From: Martinezella multihospitum
GTDB lineage: Bacteria; Pseudomonadota; Alphaproteobacteria; Rhizobiales; Rhizobiaceae
Reading direction: 5' to 3'
Assembly: GCF_900094585.1 (NCBI RefSeq)
Contig: NZ_FMAG01000001.1
Location: 1,254,530-1,318,529 of the forward strand
Length of the DNA stretch: 64,000 nt
The translations under genes and the position numbers were made by a program. Shown one piece after another: positions 35,138-43,448 of this stretch. Every line of letters begins with the position of its first letter. The first letter of the stretch is position 1. A model generated the notes under the pieces. The model was not told the origin of the DNA. It saw only the letters and a list, made by a program, of their open reading frames with translations, and searched no databases.

Positions 35138-36036
35138 GCTTTTCCTTCCGAGCCATCTTCAGCCAGAAGAAGGCGCTTGTCGGCTTCGTCATCGTCGCCG
35201 CACTATGCCTGATGGCGATTTTTGCGCCGATCATCGCACCCGGCGAGCCGGGCGCTCGCGTCGGCCGCTCGCATCAGCCGCCATCCGTCGAGCACGTCTT
35301 CGGCACCACCAAGATGGGCCGCGACGTCTACAAGCAATTCGTCTGGGGGGCCAGAAGTTCGCTATCCGTCGGCTTCGCTACCGGTATCGCCATTACGATA
35401 ATCGGCACGGCCATCGGCCTCATCGCCGGCTATACCGGCGGCAAGACCGACGCCGCACTCGACCTCGCCACCAATGCCGTGCTGGTCATCCCGAACATGC
35501 CGCTCCTCATCCTGCTTGCCTCCTTCGCGGGCACGGTCGGCCCGATGACGATCATGATCATCATCGCCATGACGTCCTGGCCATGGGGTGCGCGCATGAC
35601 CCGCTCGCAGACGATGGCATTGCGCAATCGCGATTTCGTCATCGCCGCCAAGATGATCGGCGAGCCGGCCTGGCGCATCATCTTCGTCGAGATCCTGCCC
35701 AATCTGACGCCGCTCATCGGCATCAACCTGGTCGGCAGCATCATCTATGCAATCGTCGCGCAGACGACGCTCGAATATCTCGGCTTCGGCGATCCGCTGA
35801 AGGTCACTTGGGGCACTATGCTCTACAACGCCCAGAATGCCTCGGCCATCATGGTCGGCGCCTGGTGGGATATCGGCGTGCCGGCCATCGGCATCGCGCT
35901 CACGGGTCTCGGTCTCGCGCTGATCAACTTCACCTTCGATGAAATCGCCAATCCGCAATTGCGTTCCGGCCCGGCCCTGACCCGCTGGTTCCGCCTGACG
36001 CGTGCCCGCAATCGCATGATGAGGAGCGAGCAATGA
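35134..36036 (+). CDS. ABC transporter permease, DppC type
   Basis: A 300-residue permease with an N-terminal span (residues 15-40), then the conserved HVFGTTKMGRDVYKQFVWGAR block typical of the DppC/OppC partner (shortened here: FGTTKMGRDVY), five further spans and the EAA loop around IAAKMIGEPAWRIIF. Both ends overlap neighbours by ATGA, so the transporter genes are translationally coupled. It forms the inner-membrane pore with the DppB-type protein. Confidence 0.93.
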   Translation: MSFSFRAIFSQKKALVGFVIVAALCLMAIFAPIIAPGEPGARVGRSHQPPSVEHVFGTTKMGRDVYKQFVWGARSSLSVGFATGIAITIIGTAIGLIAGYTGGKTDAALDLATNAVLVIPNMPLLILLASFAGTVGPMTIMIIIAMTSWPWGARMTRSQTMALRNRDFVIAAKMIGEPAWRIIFVEILPNLTPLIGINLVGSIIYAIVAQTTLEYLGFGDPLKVTWGTMLYNAQNASAIMVGAWWDIGVPAIGIALTGLGLALINFTFDEIANPQLRSGPALTRWFRLTRARNRMMRSEQ

Positions 36037-36848
36037 GCGACAACCTGCTTGAAATCGAGCACCTCAACATCGACTATCTGCTCGACAAGGGCGATTTCCG
36101 AGCGGTGAAGGATGTATCCTTCAACATCGGCCGCGGCGAGATCTTCGGCCTTGCCGGCGAATCCGGCTGCGGCAAGAGCACGATCGCCTATGCGATCACA
36201 AGGCTATCGAAGGCGCCGGCCTGGATCAGCGGCGGCAGCATCCGCCTTGATGGTCAGGATCTGCTGAAAATGCCGGAAGGCGAGCTGCAGAGGATTCGCT
36301 GGAAGCGTATCGGCATGGTGTTTCAGAGCGCCATGAATTCGCTCAATCCGCTGATGCGGGTGGAGGCGCAGTTCCATGACGTCCTGCATCGCCATACCGG
36401 TTGCTCACGGCAGAAATCGCGTGCGCGTGCCGAAGAGATGTTCAAGCTGGTCGGTATTCCCCCGCATCGCGTCAGCGATTACCCGCACCAGTTTTCCGGC
36501 GGCATGCGCCAGCGCATCGTCATCGCCATCTGCCTGGCGCTGCGTCCCGAACTCATCATCATGGACGAACCGACGACGGCTCTCGATGTTGTCGTGCAGA
36601 GGGAAATTCTGGAGCAGGTTCTCGACCTGCAGCAGACCTATGGCTTCTCGGTGCTGTTCATCACCCACGACCTGCACCTGATGGCGCAGCTTTGTCACCG
36701 TATCGGCGTCATGCTGAAGGGCGAGCTGGTCGAGGTCGGCGATGTCGCGCAGGTCAGCCAGGCGCCCGTTCACGACTACACGCGCAAGCTCTGGAACGCC
36801 ATTCCGCAGCTTCCAGTCAGCGCTCACTCTTCCGGAGTTTTCGCATGA
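36033..36848 (+). CDS. ABC transporter ATP-binding protein, DppD type
   Basis: A 271-residue ATPase. Walker [10 protein letters not shown] is at about residues 41-49, the Q-loop follows in [13 protein letters not shown], the signature is FSGGMRQR, Walker B is [12 protein letters not shown] and the switch histidine is in FITHDLHL. The C-terminal iron-sulfur-like cysteine cluster of some Opp ATPases is not obvious, and the protein is shorter than most DppD (about 325). It overlaps both neighbours by four bases and pairs with the next ATPase. Confidence 0.93.
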   Translation: MSDNLLEIEHLNIDYLLDKGDFRAVKDVSFNIGRGEIFGLAGESGCGKSTIAYAITRLSKAPAWISGGSIRLDGQDLLKMPEGELQRIRWKRIGMVFQSAMNSLNPLMRVEAQFHDVLHRHTGCSRQKSRARAEEMFKLVGIPPHRVSDYPHQFSGGMRQRIVIAICLALRPELIIMDEPTTALDVVVQREILEQVLDLQQTYGFSVLFITHDLHLMAQLCHRIGVMLKGELVEVGDVAQVSQAPVHDYTRKLWNAIPQLPVSAHSSGVFA

Positions 36849-37771
36849 AACCGCAGATACAGGCCGTAACTGCAGAACCCGTCATCCGGCTCGATGATAT
36901 CCAGCGCCATTTCGGCTCCGTCCATGCCTTGAAGAGCGTCTCCTTCTCGCTGTTTGCCGGAAAGGCGCTGGCACTGGTCGGCGAATCCGGCTGCGGCAAG
37001 ACGACATGCGCCCGCATCATCGCCCGGCTCGACAAACCGACCGCCGGAAGGCTGCTCTTCCGTGGCCAGGACCGCACCGCACGGGGTTCCGGCAAGGACG
37101 AGCGGATGTACCGCAAGGACGTCCAGATGGTCTTTCAGGACCCATTCTCCTCGCTCAATCCGGCCTTCACCATCAATCATCACATTGCAAGACCGTTGCA
37201 GCTGCATGGCGGGGACAAGCCGAAGGCCGAGCGGGACCAGGATATAGCGAAGCTGCTGGAAAGCGTCGGGCTCGATCCCTCGATCACGCGCCAGAAGTTT
37301 CCGCACGAACTGTCCGGCGGTCAACGCCAGCGCGTCAACATCGCCCGTGCGCTCGCGGTCGCGCCGAGCGTGCTTGTCGCGGACGAGCCGACGTCGATGC
37401 TCGACGTCTCGATCCGTAAGGACATCCTCGACCTGCTGGCGCGGGTAAAGCGGGAGAACGATCTCGCCATGCTCTACATCACCCACGATATCGCAACGGC
37501 GGCCCATGTCGCCGAAGAAGTCGTGGTGATGTTTGCCGGCCAGATGGTGGAATGGGGCGAAAGCAATGCCGTCCTCGCCAATCCCAGGCACCCTTATACG
37601 CAGCTTCTGCTTTCGGCTGTGCCGGATGGCGGCCGCAGGTTCGTGACCGGTGGCAGCGCCCGCTTTCTCGAGCAGGCGGAAAAGATCCGCGCGCTCAGCC
37701 GGCCGATCTCGACTGCCGTCGAACAGATCGGCCCCAATCATTTCATACGTGCGCTCGTCGCATCGAACTAA
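36845..37771 (+). CDS. ABC transporter ATP-binding protein, DppF type
   Basis: A 308-residue ATPase with Walker [10 protein letters not shown] (about residues 42-50), QMVFQDPFSSLNP, signature LSGGQRQR, Walker B VLVADEPTSMLD and YITHDIATAA. The start is the ATG at 36845, which overlaps the DppD-type stop as ATGA. The frame is open far upstream, but that part lies inside the preceding gene in another frame and is not protein-like. It completes a five-gene Opp/Dpp-type importer. Confidence 0.93.
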   Translation: MKPQIQAVTAEPVIRLDDIQRHFGSVHALKSVSFSLFAGKALALVGESGCGKTTCARIIARLDKPTAGRLLFRGQDRTARGSGKDERMYRKDVQMVFQDPFSSLNPAFTINHHIARPLQLHGGDKPKAERDQDIAKLLESVGLDPSITRQKFPHELSGGQRQRVNIARALAVAPSVLVADEPTSMLDVSIRKDILDLLARVKRENDLAMLYITHDIATAAHVAEEVVVMFAGQMVEWGESNAVLANPRHPYTQLLLSAVPDGGRRFVTGGSARFLEQAEKIRALSRPISTAVEQIGPNHFIRALVASN

Positions 37772-37783
37772 AAGGATCTCATT

Positions 37784-38254
37784 GTGGATTATCTGGTCAA
37801 TCTATCGACCTTACCGGTCGACACGCAGTCGCCCGAGCGCATGGCGAAGGCTGATGTCACCATCCGGCGCGCTCTGCCGCCGGAACTGCGTGTTATCACC
37901 GGCTGGGTCGGCAAGCATTTCAGCGAGGGCTGGGCGAGCGAGACGACGGTCGCGATGACCCGCCAGCCGCCGACATGCTTCATCGCCACACGCAATCGCG
38001 AGCTTGTCGGCTTTGCCTGCCATGAGGCGACGGCGCGCGGCTTCTTCGGCCCGACCGGCGTCGACGAAAGCGTTCGCGGCCTCGGCATCGGCCGCGCGCT
38101 GCTCTTTGCCTGCCTCAATGACGCAAAGGCCATAGGCTATGGCTACACCGTCATCGGCGATGTCGGCCCTTCGGAATTCTATGAGAAGACGGTCGGGGCG
38201 ATCCAGATCCCCAATTCCGCACCCGGTATCTATGCCGGCATGCTCAAGCTTTGA
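37784..38254 (+). CDS. GNAT family N-acetyltransferase
   Basis: A 156-residue acetyltransferase starting at a GTG (37784) with AAGGAT seven bases before. The acetyl-CoA-binding motif is VRGLGIGRALLFACL near residues 99-113. Members acetylate amines on small molecules or proteins. It lies between the importer ATPase and the hexosaminidase in the same operon, 12 nt and 22 nt from them. An amino sugar or a modified glycan is therefore a reasonable guess for its substrate, but only context supports it. Confidence 0.85.
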   Translation: MDYLVNLSTLPVDTQSPERMAKADVTIRRALPPELRVITGWVGKHFSEGWASETTVAMTRQPPTCFIATRNRELVGFACHEATARGFFGPTGVDESVRGLGIGRALLFACLNDAKAIGYGYTVIGDVGPSEFYEKTVGAIQIPNSAPGIYAGMLKL

Positions 38255-38276
38255 ACGATATCTTCAGGAAGAAAGA

Positions 38277-40304
38277 ATGCTCATGTCCACACCGCGATCC
38301 CTGGCTCTGCGGCTTGAAACCACCTGGAACCCACCCGTCGGCGACAAGGATTTTTCCTATGTGCTGCGGCTGAAGAACCTGTCGACGGAGCCGCTTTCGG
38401 GCTTTACGCTCTGCGTTAGCGGCCCCGGCCGTGTCGATCCCGCCGGCATTGTCGAAGGGGCTACCGTTACCAAGCGGCTTTCCAACTTCACGGAATTTCA
38501 ACCGCCGGAAGGTTTCGTGCTCGCCGGTGGCGAGACGTGGACCATCACCGTTCGTGCGCTGAGCTGGCAGTTCCGCCACTGGAACGATGGCGCCAACAGC
38601 GCCTATCTCGCATTTGCCGATGGCACCACGGTTTCACTCGGCACGGAGCCGACGCGCACGTCGTCAAGCAATGCGCCGCTGAAGCGCGGCGCGGAGGTGT
38701 ACCCGGTGCCGTCCAATCCGCCGGTACCGTTGTCGATCATTCCCTGGCCGAACCACGTCGCTGTCTCCGCCCGGCGCCCGCTCCCCGCAGGCTTTGTCTT
38801 GAAAGTTGCGGGGCCGGAGGCACAGGCTGCCGCTCAGAGCTTCACGGCCCTTGTCGAGCATCTCTTTTCAGCCGAAGGGCTGATCCGTTCCGAGGCGGAA
38901 GGTGCCGTGCCGGTGGAGTTGCTCCATGTCGAGGGCTTGGGTGCCGAGGCCTATAGGATTGCCTTTTCGCCCGAAACCATAGCGGTCGAAGCGAGCGCGC
39001 AGACCGGCTTCGTCTATGGCCTCGTCACCATCGGCCAGATCTGGCGCGGTGCGCGTCTGCATCCGCAGGCATTCCATTTCCCCGCGGCCGGCGAGATCGT
39101 CGACGAGCCTGCCATGGGCTGGCGCGGCCTGCACCTCGATGTCGCACGGCAATTCTACGGTTCGGCTGAAATCAAGAAGCTGATGGCGGTGCTGGCTTGG
39201 AACAAGCTAAACCGCTTCCATTGGCATCTGTCGGATGACGAAGCCTGGCGTGTCGAGATCGATGCCTATCCAGCTTTGACCGAGATTGGCGCATGGCGCG
39301 GCCATGGCTTGCCGGTGCCGCCGCTTCTCGGCTCCAGCCCAACCCGCACCGGCGGCTATTATACCAAGGCCGTCGTGCGCGATATCGTCTCCTATGCCAA
39401 GGGTCTCGGCATCGAGGTTCTGCCGGAGATCGACATACCCGGTCATTGCTACGCCATGCTGCAGGCAATCCCCGAGCTTCGCGATCCGAATGAGGCGGGC
39501 AGCTATTATTCGGTTCAAGGTTTCCCGGATAACTGTATCAACCCGGCGCGTGAAAAGACCTATGAGGTCATCGAGACGATCCTCTCGGAGCTGATCGAGC
39601 TTTTCCCGTTCAAAACGATCCATATCGGCGCCGACGAGGTGCCACTCGGTGCCTGGTCTGGTTCGCCGGAGGCACTGGCACGGCTGCGAGAACTCGCTGG
39701 TGATGACGTTGCTGATGCCCATGCCAAGCGCCTGAACGTTATTACCAATACGCATGGAGCTGACGATATTCACGGCTCGGGCGCGGCCTTCCTGCAGGCG
39801 GAATTCCTGGAGCGCGTCCAGACATTTCTTGCCTCGAAGGGCTGTGTGACGGGCGGCTGGGAAGAGGCTGCCCATGGTGACCGGATCAACAAGGACAAGA
39901 GCTATCTCTGCAGCTGGCGCAATGTCGAAGTGGCGGCGGAACTTGCCGGTCGCGGATATGAGATCGTCGTCTGCCCGGGCCAGGTCTATTATCTCGACAT
40001 GGCGATGCGCCCGGATTGGGACGAGCCTGGCGCAAGCTGGGCAGGCCATTCCGATCCGGAGAAGCTCTACAACTTCGATCCCATCGGTGGCTGGACGGAT
40101 GTCCAGAAAGAAAAGCTTCGCGGTATTCAGGCCTGCATCTGGTCGGAGTCGATGACCGACCGCGCCATCTTCGACCGTCTGGTCTTCCCGCGTCTTTCGG
40201 CACTGGCGGAAACCGGCTGGACGAAGCCCTCCGCAAAGTCCTGGGAGCGGTTCAAGGCGCTTGTCGGCACGATGCCGCTGCTATACGGCCTGCATCAATT
40301 CTGA
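38277..40304 (+). CDS. Beta-N-acetylhexosaminidase, glycoside hydrolase family 20
   Basis: A 675-residue enzyme. The N-terminal third contains a beta-rich accessory domain (about residues 1-130) and a GH20b-like domain. The catalytic TIM barrel starts near GWRGLHLDVARQFY and contains HWHLSDDEAWRVEI and the catalytic pair Asp453-Glu454 in IHIGADEVPLG. The pair drives substrate-assisted hydrolysis of terminal GlcNAc or GalNAc. There is no signal peptide, so it works on imported oligosaccharides in the cytoplasm. AGGAAGAAAG precedes the ATG at 38277; the ATG at 38283 is also possible. It is the last gene of the operon. Confidence 0.92.
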   Translation: MLMSTPRSLALRLETTWNPPVGDKDFSYVLRLKNLSTEPLSGFTLCVSGPGRVDPAGIVEGATVTKRLSNFTEFQPPEGFVLAGGETWTITVRALSWQFRHWNDGANSAYLAFADGTTVSLGTEPTRTSSSNAPLKRGAEVYPVPSNPPVPLSIIPWPNHVAVSARRPLPAGFVLKVAGPEAQAAAQSFTALVEHLFSAEGLIRSEAEGAVPVELLHVEGLGAEAYRIAFSPETIAVEASAQTGFVYGLVTIGQIWRGARLHPQAFHFPAAGEIVDEPAMGWRGLHLDVARQFYGSAEIKKLMAVLAWNKLNRFHWHLSDDEAWRVEIDAYPALTEIGAWRGHGLPVPPLLGSSPTRTGGYYTKAVVRDIVSYAKGLGIEVLPEIDIPGHCYAMLQAIPELRDPNEAGSYYSVQGFPDNCINPAREKTYEVIETILSELIELFPFKTIHIGADEVPLGAWSGSPEALARLRELAGDDVADAHAKRLNVITNTHGADDIHGSGAAFLQAEFLERVQTFLASKGCVTGGWEEAAHGDRINKDKSYLCSWRNVEVAAELAGRGYEIVVCPGQVYYLDMAMRPDWDEPGASWAGHSDPEKLYNFDPIGGWTDVQKEKLRGIQACIWSESMTDRAIFDRLVFPRLSALAETGWTKPSAKSWERFKALVGTMPLLYGLHQF

Positions 40305-40321
40305 CAGCTTGATGCATGGCC

Positions 40322-40352
40322 CTCAGGCGCGACCCTTGTGGTCGCGCCTGAG
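40322..40352. terminator. Strong hairpin between the GH20 and ROK genes
   Basis: CTCAGGCGCGACC and GGTCGCGCCTGAG form a perfect 13-bp stem with a 5-nt loop (CTTGT), 17 nt past the GH20 stop and 41 nt past the ROK stop on the other strand. It is symmetrical between convergent genes and probably ends both. T tracts are lacking on both sides. Confidence 0.65.
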
Positions 40353-40393
40353 TGAAGCAAGTGGAACCGCACGGCAGACCGTTCCTCGGTCTT

Positions 40394-41617
40394 TCAAGAC
40401 TGAGTAACGGCGCGATGCGTCAATGGCTTCTGCAGGACATCGAACTGCGGATTGGTTTCTGAAAAGATGGGTAGAGCGGCCGCACCTAAAATAGCGGTGT
40501 CCTTGCCGCTGGCGCCGATCATCAGACGCGGAATGGTGCGCTCTTCCGTTGGGTTGACTGGGATGTGGAGCGGTTCGACGCTTTCGGCCAGCCCTGTCAT
40601 CAGGGACGTGGGCGCGCTGCCTCCAAGCACGATCGTCTGCGGATCGAAGGCAAGCTCGAGAAAGTCGATCGTCTGGCGCAGCGGCTGTACCGCTTGTTCC
40701 AGCCACGTCGTCAGGCCATGGCCGTTTGCCGCGATCAGCGCATCCAGATCGTCGGGGTCGAGCTCCTGCGCATTCTCGATGCCCAGGCACTCGTAGGCGA
40801 CGGATGGCGAGACATAGCGATCGAGGCAGCCGCGCTTGCCGCAGGTGCAAAGCCTACCATGCGGTTCGACGATGATATGGCCGATTTCGCCGGCATTGGC
40901 GCGGCTGCCCTTGTAGAGATGGCCGTCCAGAAACATCCCGGCGCCAATGCCGCCGTCACCGGCAAGAAAGAGATAGACGAAGCTGCCAAGGCCGCGGGCA
41001 ACGCCATAGAGCCGCTCGCCGATCGCTGCTGCCGTGGCGTCGTTTTCGACAAGTACGGGCAGGCCGATCAGGCGTTCGAGTTCGCTGGCAACGGGGAAAT
41101 CCTGCCAGCCCGGCAGGTTGAGCGGGCTGAGCGAGGTTACGCCGCCATCGGCGTAGCGTCCGGGCAAGGCGATACCGACGCCGAGCAGCCGGTCGCGATC
41201 AAAGGAGAAGGCTTCCTGCAGATCCCTGACGATCTCGGCAAGGACCGGCATTGCCTCGGTCGGTCCCGGCCTGTCGACATGGCATTCGACGCGGGCGCAG
41301 ACCGTGCCGGACAGATCGGTGAGTACGCCGGCCGCACGCTGACGCCCGAGTTCCAAACCGATGGAGTAGGCGCCAGCCGGATTGATCATATAGGGCGTAA
41401 TCGGCTGACCGCGGGCGATCTTCTGCGCCTCCGTCGCGATCAGGAGATGTGAACGCGCGAGTTCCTCCACGATATTCGAAACCGTCTGCGTGGTCAGCGC
41501 CGTCACGCGGGCAATGGCGGCCCGCGACATCGGGCCATTGGTGCGAATGGCTTCGATCACGACGCGCCGGTTGTGAGATTTGGCCTGTTCGAGATTCGTG
41601 CCTGAAATAGTCTTCAT
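40394..41617 (-). CDS. ROK family transcriptional regulator
   Basis: A 407-residue NagC/Mlc-like repressor. The N-terminal winged helix (NRRVVIEAIRTNGPMSRAAIAR, given in part, then TTQTVSNIVEEL) is followed by a ROK domain with a sugar-kinase fold, the zinc motif CTCGKRGCLDRY and the nucleotide-side segment LFLAGDGGIGAGMF. The ATG at 41617 is preferred over a GTG at 41635; neither has a strong ribosome binding site. ROK regulators of this type bind GlcNAc-6-phosphate, xylose or other sugars. Convergent with the hexosaminidase gene, it is the likely regulator of the import operon. Confidence 0.9.
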   Translation of the reverse strand: MKTISGTNLEQAKSHNRRVVIEAIRTNGPMSRAAIARVTALTTQTVSNIVEELARSHLLIATEAQKIARGQPITPYMINPAGAYSIGLELGRQRAAGVLTDLSGTVCARVECHVDRPGPTEAMPVLAEIVRDLQEAFSFDRDRLLGVGIALPGRYADGGVTSLSPLNLPGWQDFPVASELERLIGLPVLVENDATAAAIGERLYGVARGLGSFVYLFLAGDGGIGAGMFLDGHLYKGSRANAGEIGHIIVEPHGRLCTCGKRGCLDRYVSPSVAYECLGIENAQELDPDDLDALIAANGHGLTTWLEQAVQPLRQTIDFLELAFDPQTIVLGGSAPTSLMTGLAESVEPLHIPVNPTEERTIPRLMIGASGKDTAILGAAALPIFSETNPQFDVLQKPLTHRAVTQS

Positions 41618-41895
41618 GAGAGGATAGTGGAGCACTCAGTTCGTGTTGCTGCTTGTCGCGCTTCGCCAGTGCGTGAGGTGAGGGTGGCCGCATGACATTG
41701 CTTGCCCCTTTGTGCGCAGTTTCTATTCTTTTGTCGATCGATTCAAGACGGGGCGGGCCAGGTCCGCGCCGTTTGAGGGATAATACAGAACGCTTTTTCT
41801 TTTGCGTGGATGATTGGCGCATATCTTTACTCCGGCGGGCATTCCGTTAGACTCCGCTAACCCGGTCTTTTGCCGGGATAGCGCGGAGGAATTCG

Positions 41896-42144
41896 ATGAT
41901 CAGACTGCTCGGAATAGCCATTGTCTCGACCTGCATCGCCGGCGGTGCGATGGCAGCGGATGCGACATGTAAAGCACAGGCCGCCGACAAGAAGCTGGCA
42001 GGCGCCGCTTTGACGAGTTTTACCAAGAAATGCGAGAAGGATGCCGCAAGCGCCTGCGATACTCAGGCCGCATCGAAGAAGCTTGCCGGTGCCGCCAAGA
42101 CGAGCTTCGTCAAGAAGTGCACCTCCGACGCGGTCGGCGGCTGA
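41896..42144 (+). CDS. PsiF repeat-like periplasmic protein
   Basis: An 82-residue protein with a signal peptide (residues 1-20, cut after AMA) and two tandem 27-residue repeats. Both share the pattern C-x-x-Q-A-A-x-K-K-L-A-G-A-A-x-T-S-F-x-K-K-C, so each has two cysteines. This matches the PsiF repeat known from the E. coli phosphate-starvation-inducible PsiF, of unknown function. GGAGGA precedes the ATG. The four cysteines in an oxidising compartment suggest one disulfide per repeat. It is monocistronic, and no Pho box was recognised. Confidence 0.75.
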   Translation: MIRLLGIAIVSTCIAGGAMAADATCKAQAADKKLAGAALTSFTKKCEKDAASACDTQAASKKLAGAAKTSFVKKCTSDAVGG

Positions 42145-42682
42145 TCGCCCGATTTCAGGATTTCTCAAAGCAGTCCGGCCGTCGCTGGCGGCCGGATCGA
42201 ACAGGTTGGTCATCACTGCGATGACCTGGCATGCAACTGTATTGCGATGCTGTGAAGTCCGCCTTCCCGTCATTTGCATGACCCGATCGGCCCGGCTGAT
42301 TTTTCCTGATCGTCATTTCAAACTTACGCTGCGCTGAGCCGACAGCGCCGTTGGTCGCAACCAACGGATAAGTAAAGCCCGGTTAACCATCGTTGATCTT
42401 TCCAGCGTCGGCAAGGCGGCGCTGGGGATGTCGACGTCAACCTGTTTTCCTTGAAAAATCAATGGGTAATCTCAAGTTTTGAGGGTCGTTTTGTCGAATT
42501 TTGATTCATATTATGTATGGGATTCGTCACGTAGGGATGTATACTGAGGGTGGAATCGGCGCTCTGCCGATGCCGTGCATTCCTGCCGGACGCCCCGCGC
42601 TGGATGACTGCGATGGCGGCCGGTGACGTTTGCGATGTTCGATCGAAGATAGCTTGCATCATCTTGCCAATCGGGGCCCCCA
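42145..42682. other. 538-nt intergenic region before the gluconate-type dehydrogenase operon
   Basis: The first part carries a hairpin at 42174-42196 (TCCGGCCG and CGGCCGGA, 7-nt loop) that may end psiF-like transcription, and a second at 42348-42367 (CCGTTGGT and ACCAACGG, CGCA loop). The section 42450-42545 is AT-rich and promoter-like, but I cannot choose a -35/-10 pair. No gene is supported. Confidence 0.5.
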
Positions 42683-43438
42683 GTGTCTGAACTCTGTCCA
42701 AAGCGCCTGTCGCGGCGCCATTTCCTTTCGTCTGTTGCCTTGACCGTCCTTGCCGGAAGCGCCGGCCCGGTATTGGCGCGATCATATCAGGGCGGCAATC
42801 TTCCCTGGACCTCCTATGCAGCCGATCCGCCAAGGCAGGTGATGCCGGGTGGCTGGAAATTCTTTAGCGAACAGGAGGGGCGCACCATCGAGGCAATCGC
42901 GGATCGCATGATCCCTGCCGACAATCTCAGCATCGGCGGCAAGGAAGCGGGCTGCGCCGTTTATCTCGATCGTCAGTTGGCGGGGGCTTATGGCAATTCC
43001 AGCCGGCTCTATACGCAGGGGCCGTTCCTGCCCGGCTTGCCAACGCAAGGCTATCAAGGTGCGGATAACCCGGCGCAGATCTATCGAAAGGGTCTGGCGG
43101 CGGTCGATGCCTATTTGAAGCAGAACAAGGGCGGCAAGGCCTTCGCCGACCTCCCCCCGGAAGAGCAGGACGGTTTCCTGACGGAACTGGAGGCAGGCAA
43201 GGTCAAGCTCGACGGCAATGTCGACGGCAAGGCCCTGTTCAATGTTATCCTCGGCAATGTCATGGAGGGATTTTTCGCCGATCCGGTCTATGGCGGCAAC
43301 AAGGATATGGCCTCGTGGAAGATGCTGGGCTTTCCCGGCGCTCGATACGATTATCGCGACCATGTCAGCAAGTTCAACGAGCCCTATCCGCATCCGCCGA
43401 TTTCCATTGCAAGCCAGCCGTTCTGGGCGGAAAAATAG
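42683..43438 (+). CDS. Gluconate 2-dehydrogenase subunit 3 family protein (Tat-exported small subunit)
   Basis: A 251-residue protein beginning at a GTG. It has a twin-arginine signal (SRRHFLSSVALTVLAGSAG, residues 10-28) and the subunit 3 domain, with EGRTIEAIADRMIPADN near residue 65 typical of the family. In characterised membrane-bound sugar and sugar-acid dehydrogenases this subunit is needed to fold and export the flavoprotein, which has no signal of its own. It is the first of three genes (small subunit, flavoprotein, cytochrome c). The ribosome binding site is weak (GGGGCCC-rich), consistent with a GTG start. Confidence 0.87.
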   Translation: MSELCPKRLSRRHFLSSVALTVLAGSAGPVLARSYQGGNLPWTSYAADPPRQVMPGGWKFFSEQEGRTIEAIADRMIPADNLSIGGKEAGCAVYLDRQLAGAYGNSSRLYTQGPFLPGLPTQGYQGADNPAQIYRKGLAAVDAYLKQNKGGKAFADLPPEEQDGFLTELEAGKVKLDGNVDGKALFNVILGNVMEGFFADPVYGGNKDMASWKMLGFPGARYDYRDHVSKFNEPYPHPPISIASQPFWAEK

Positions 43439-43448
43439 GAGGCCAACC

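Noticed and set aside
36401..36844. Upstream extension of the DppF-type ATPase frame
   Set aside because: This part lies within the DppD-type gene in another frame and is Arg/His-rich. The ATGA overlap at 36845 is the normal start.
43218..43448. Upstream extension of the GMC flavoprotein frame
   Set aside because: It overlaps the end of the small subunit in another frame. AGGAGG directly before the ATG at 43449 and the family N-terminus fix the shorter start.
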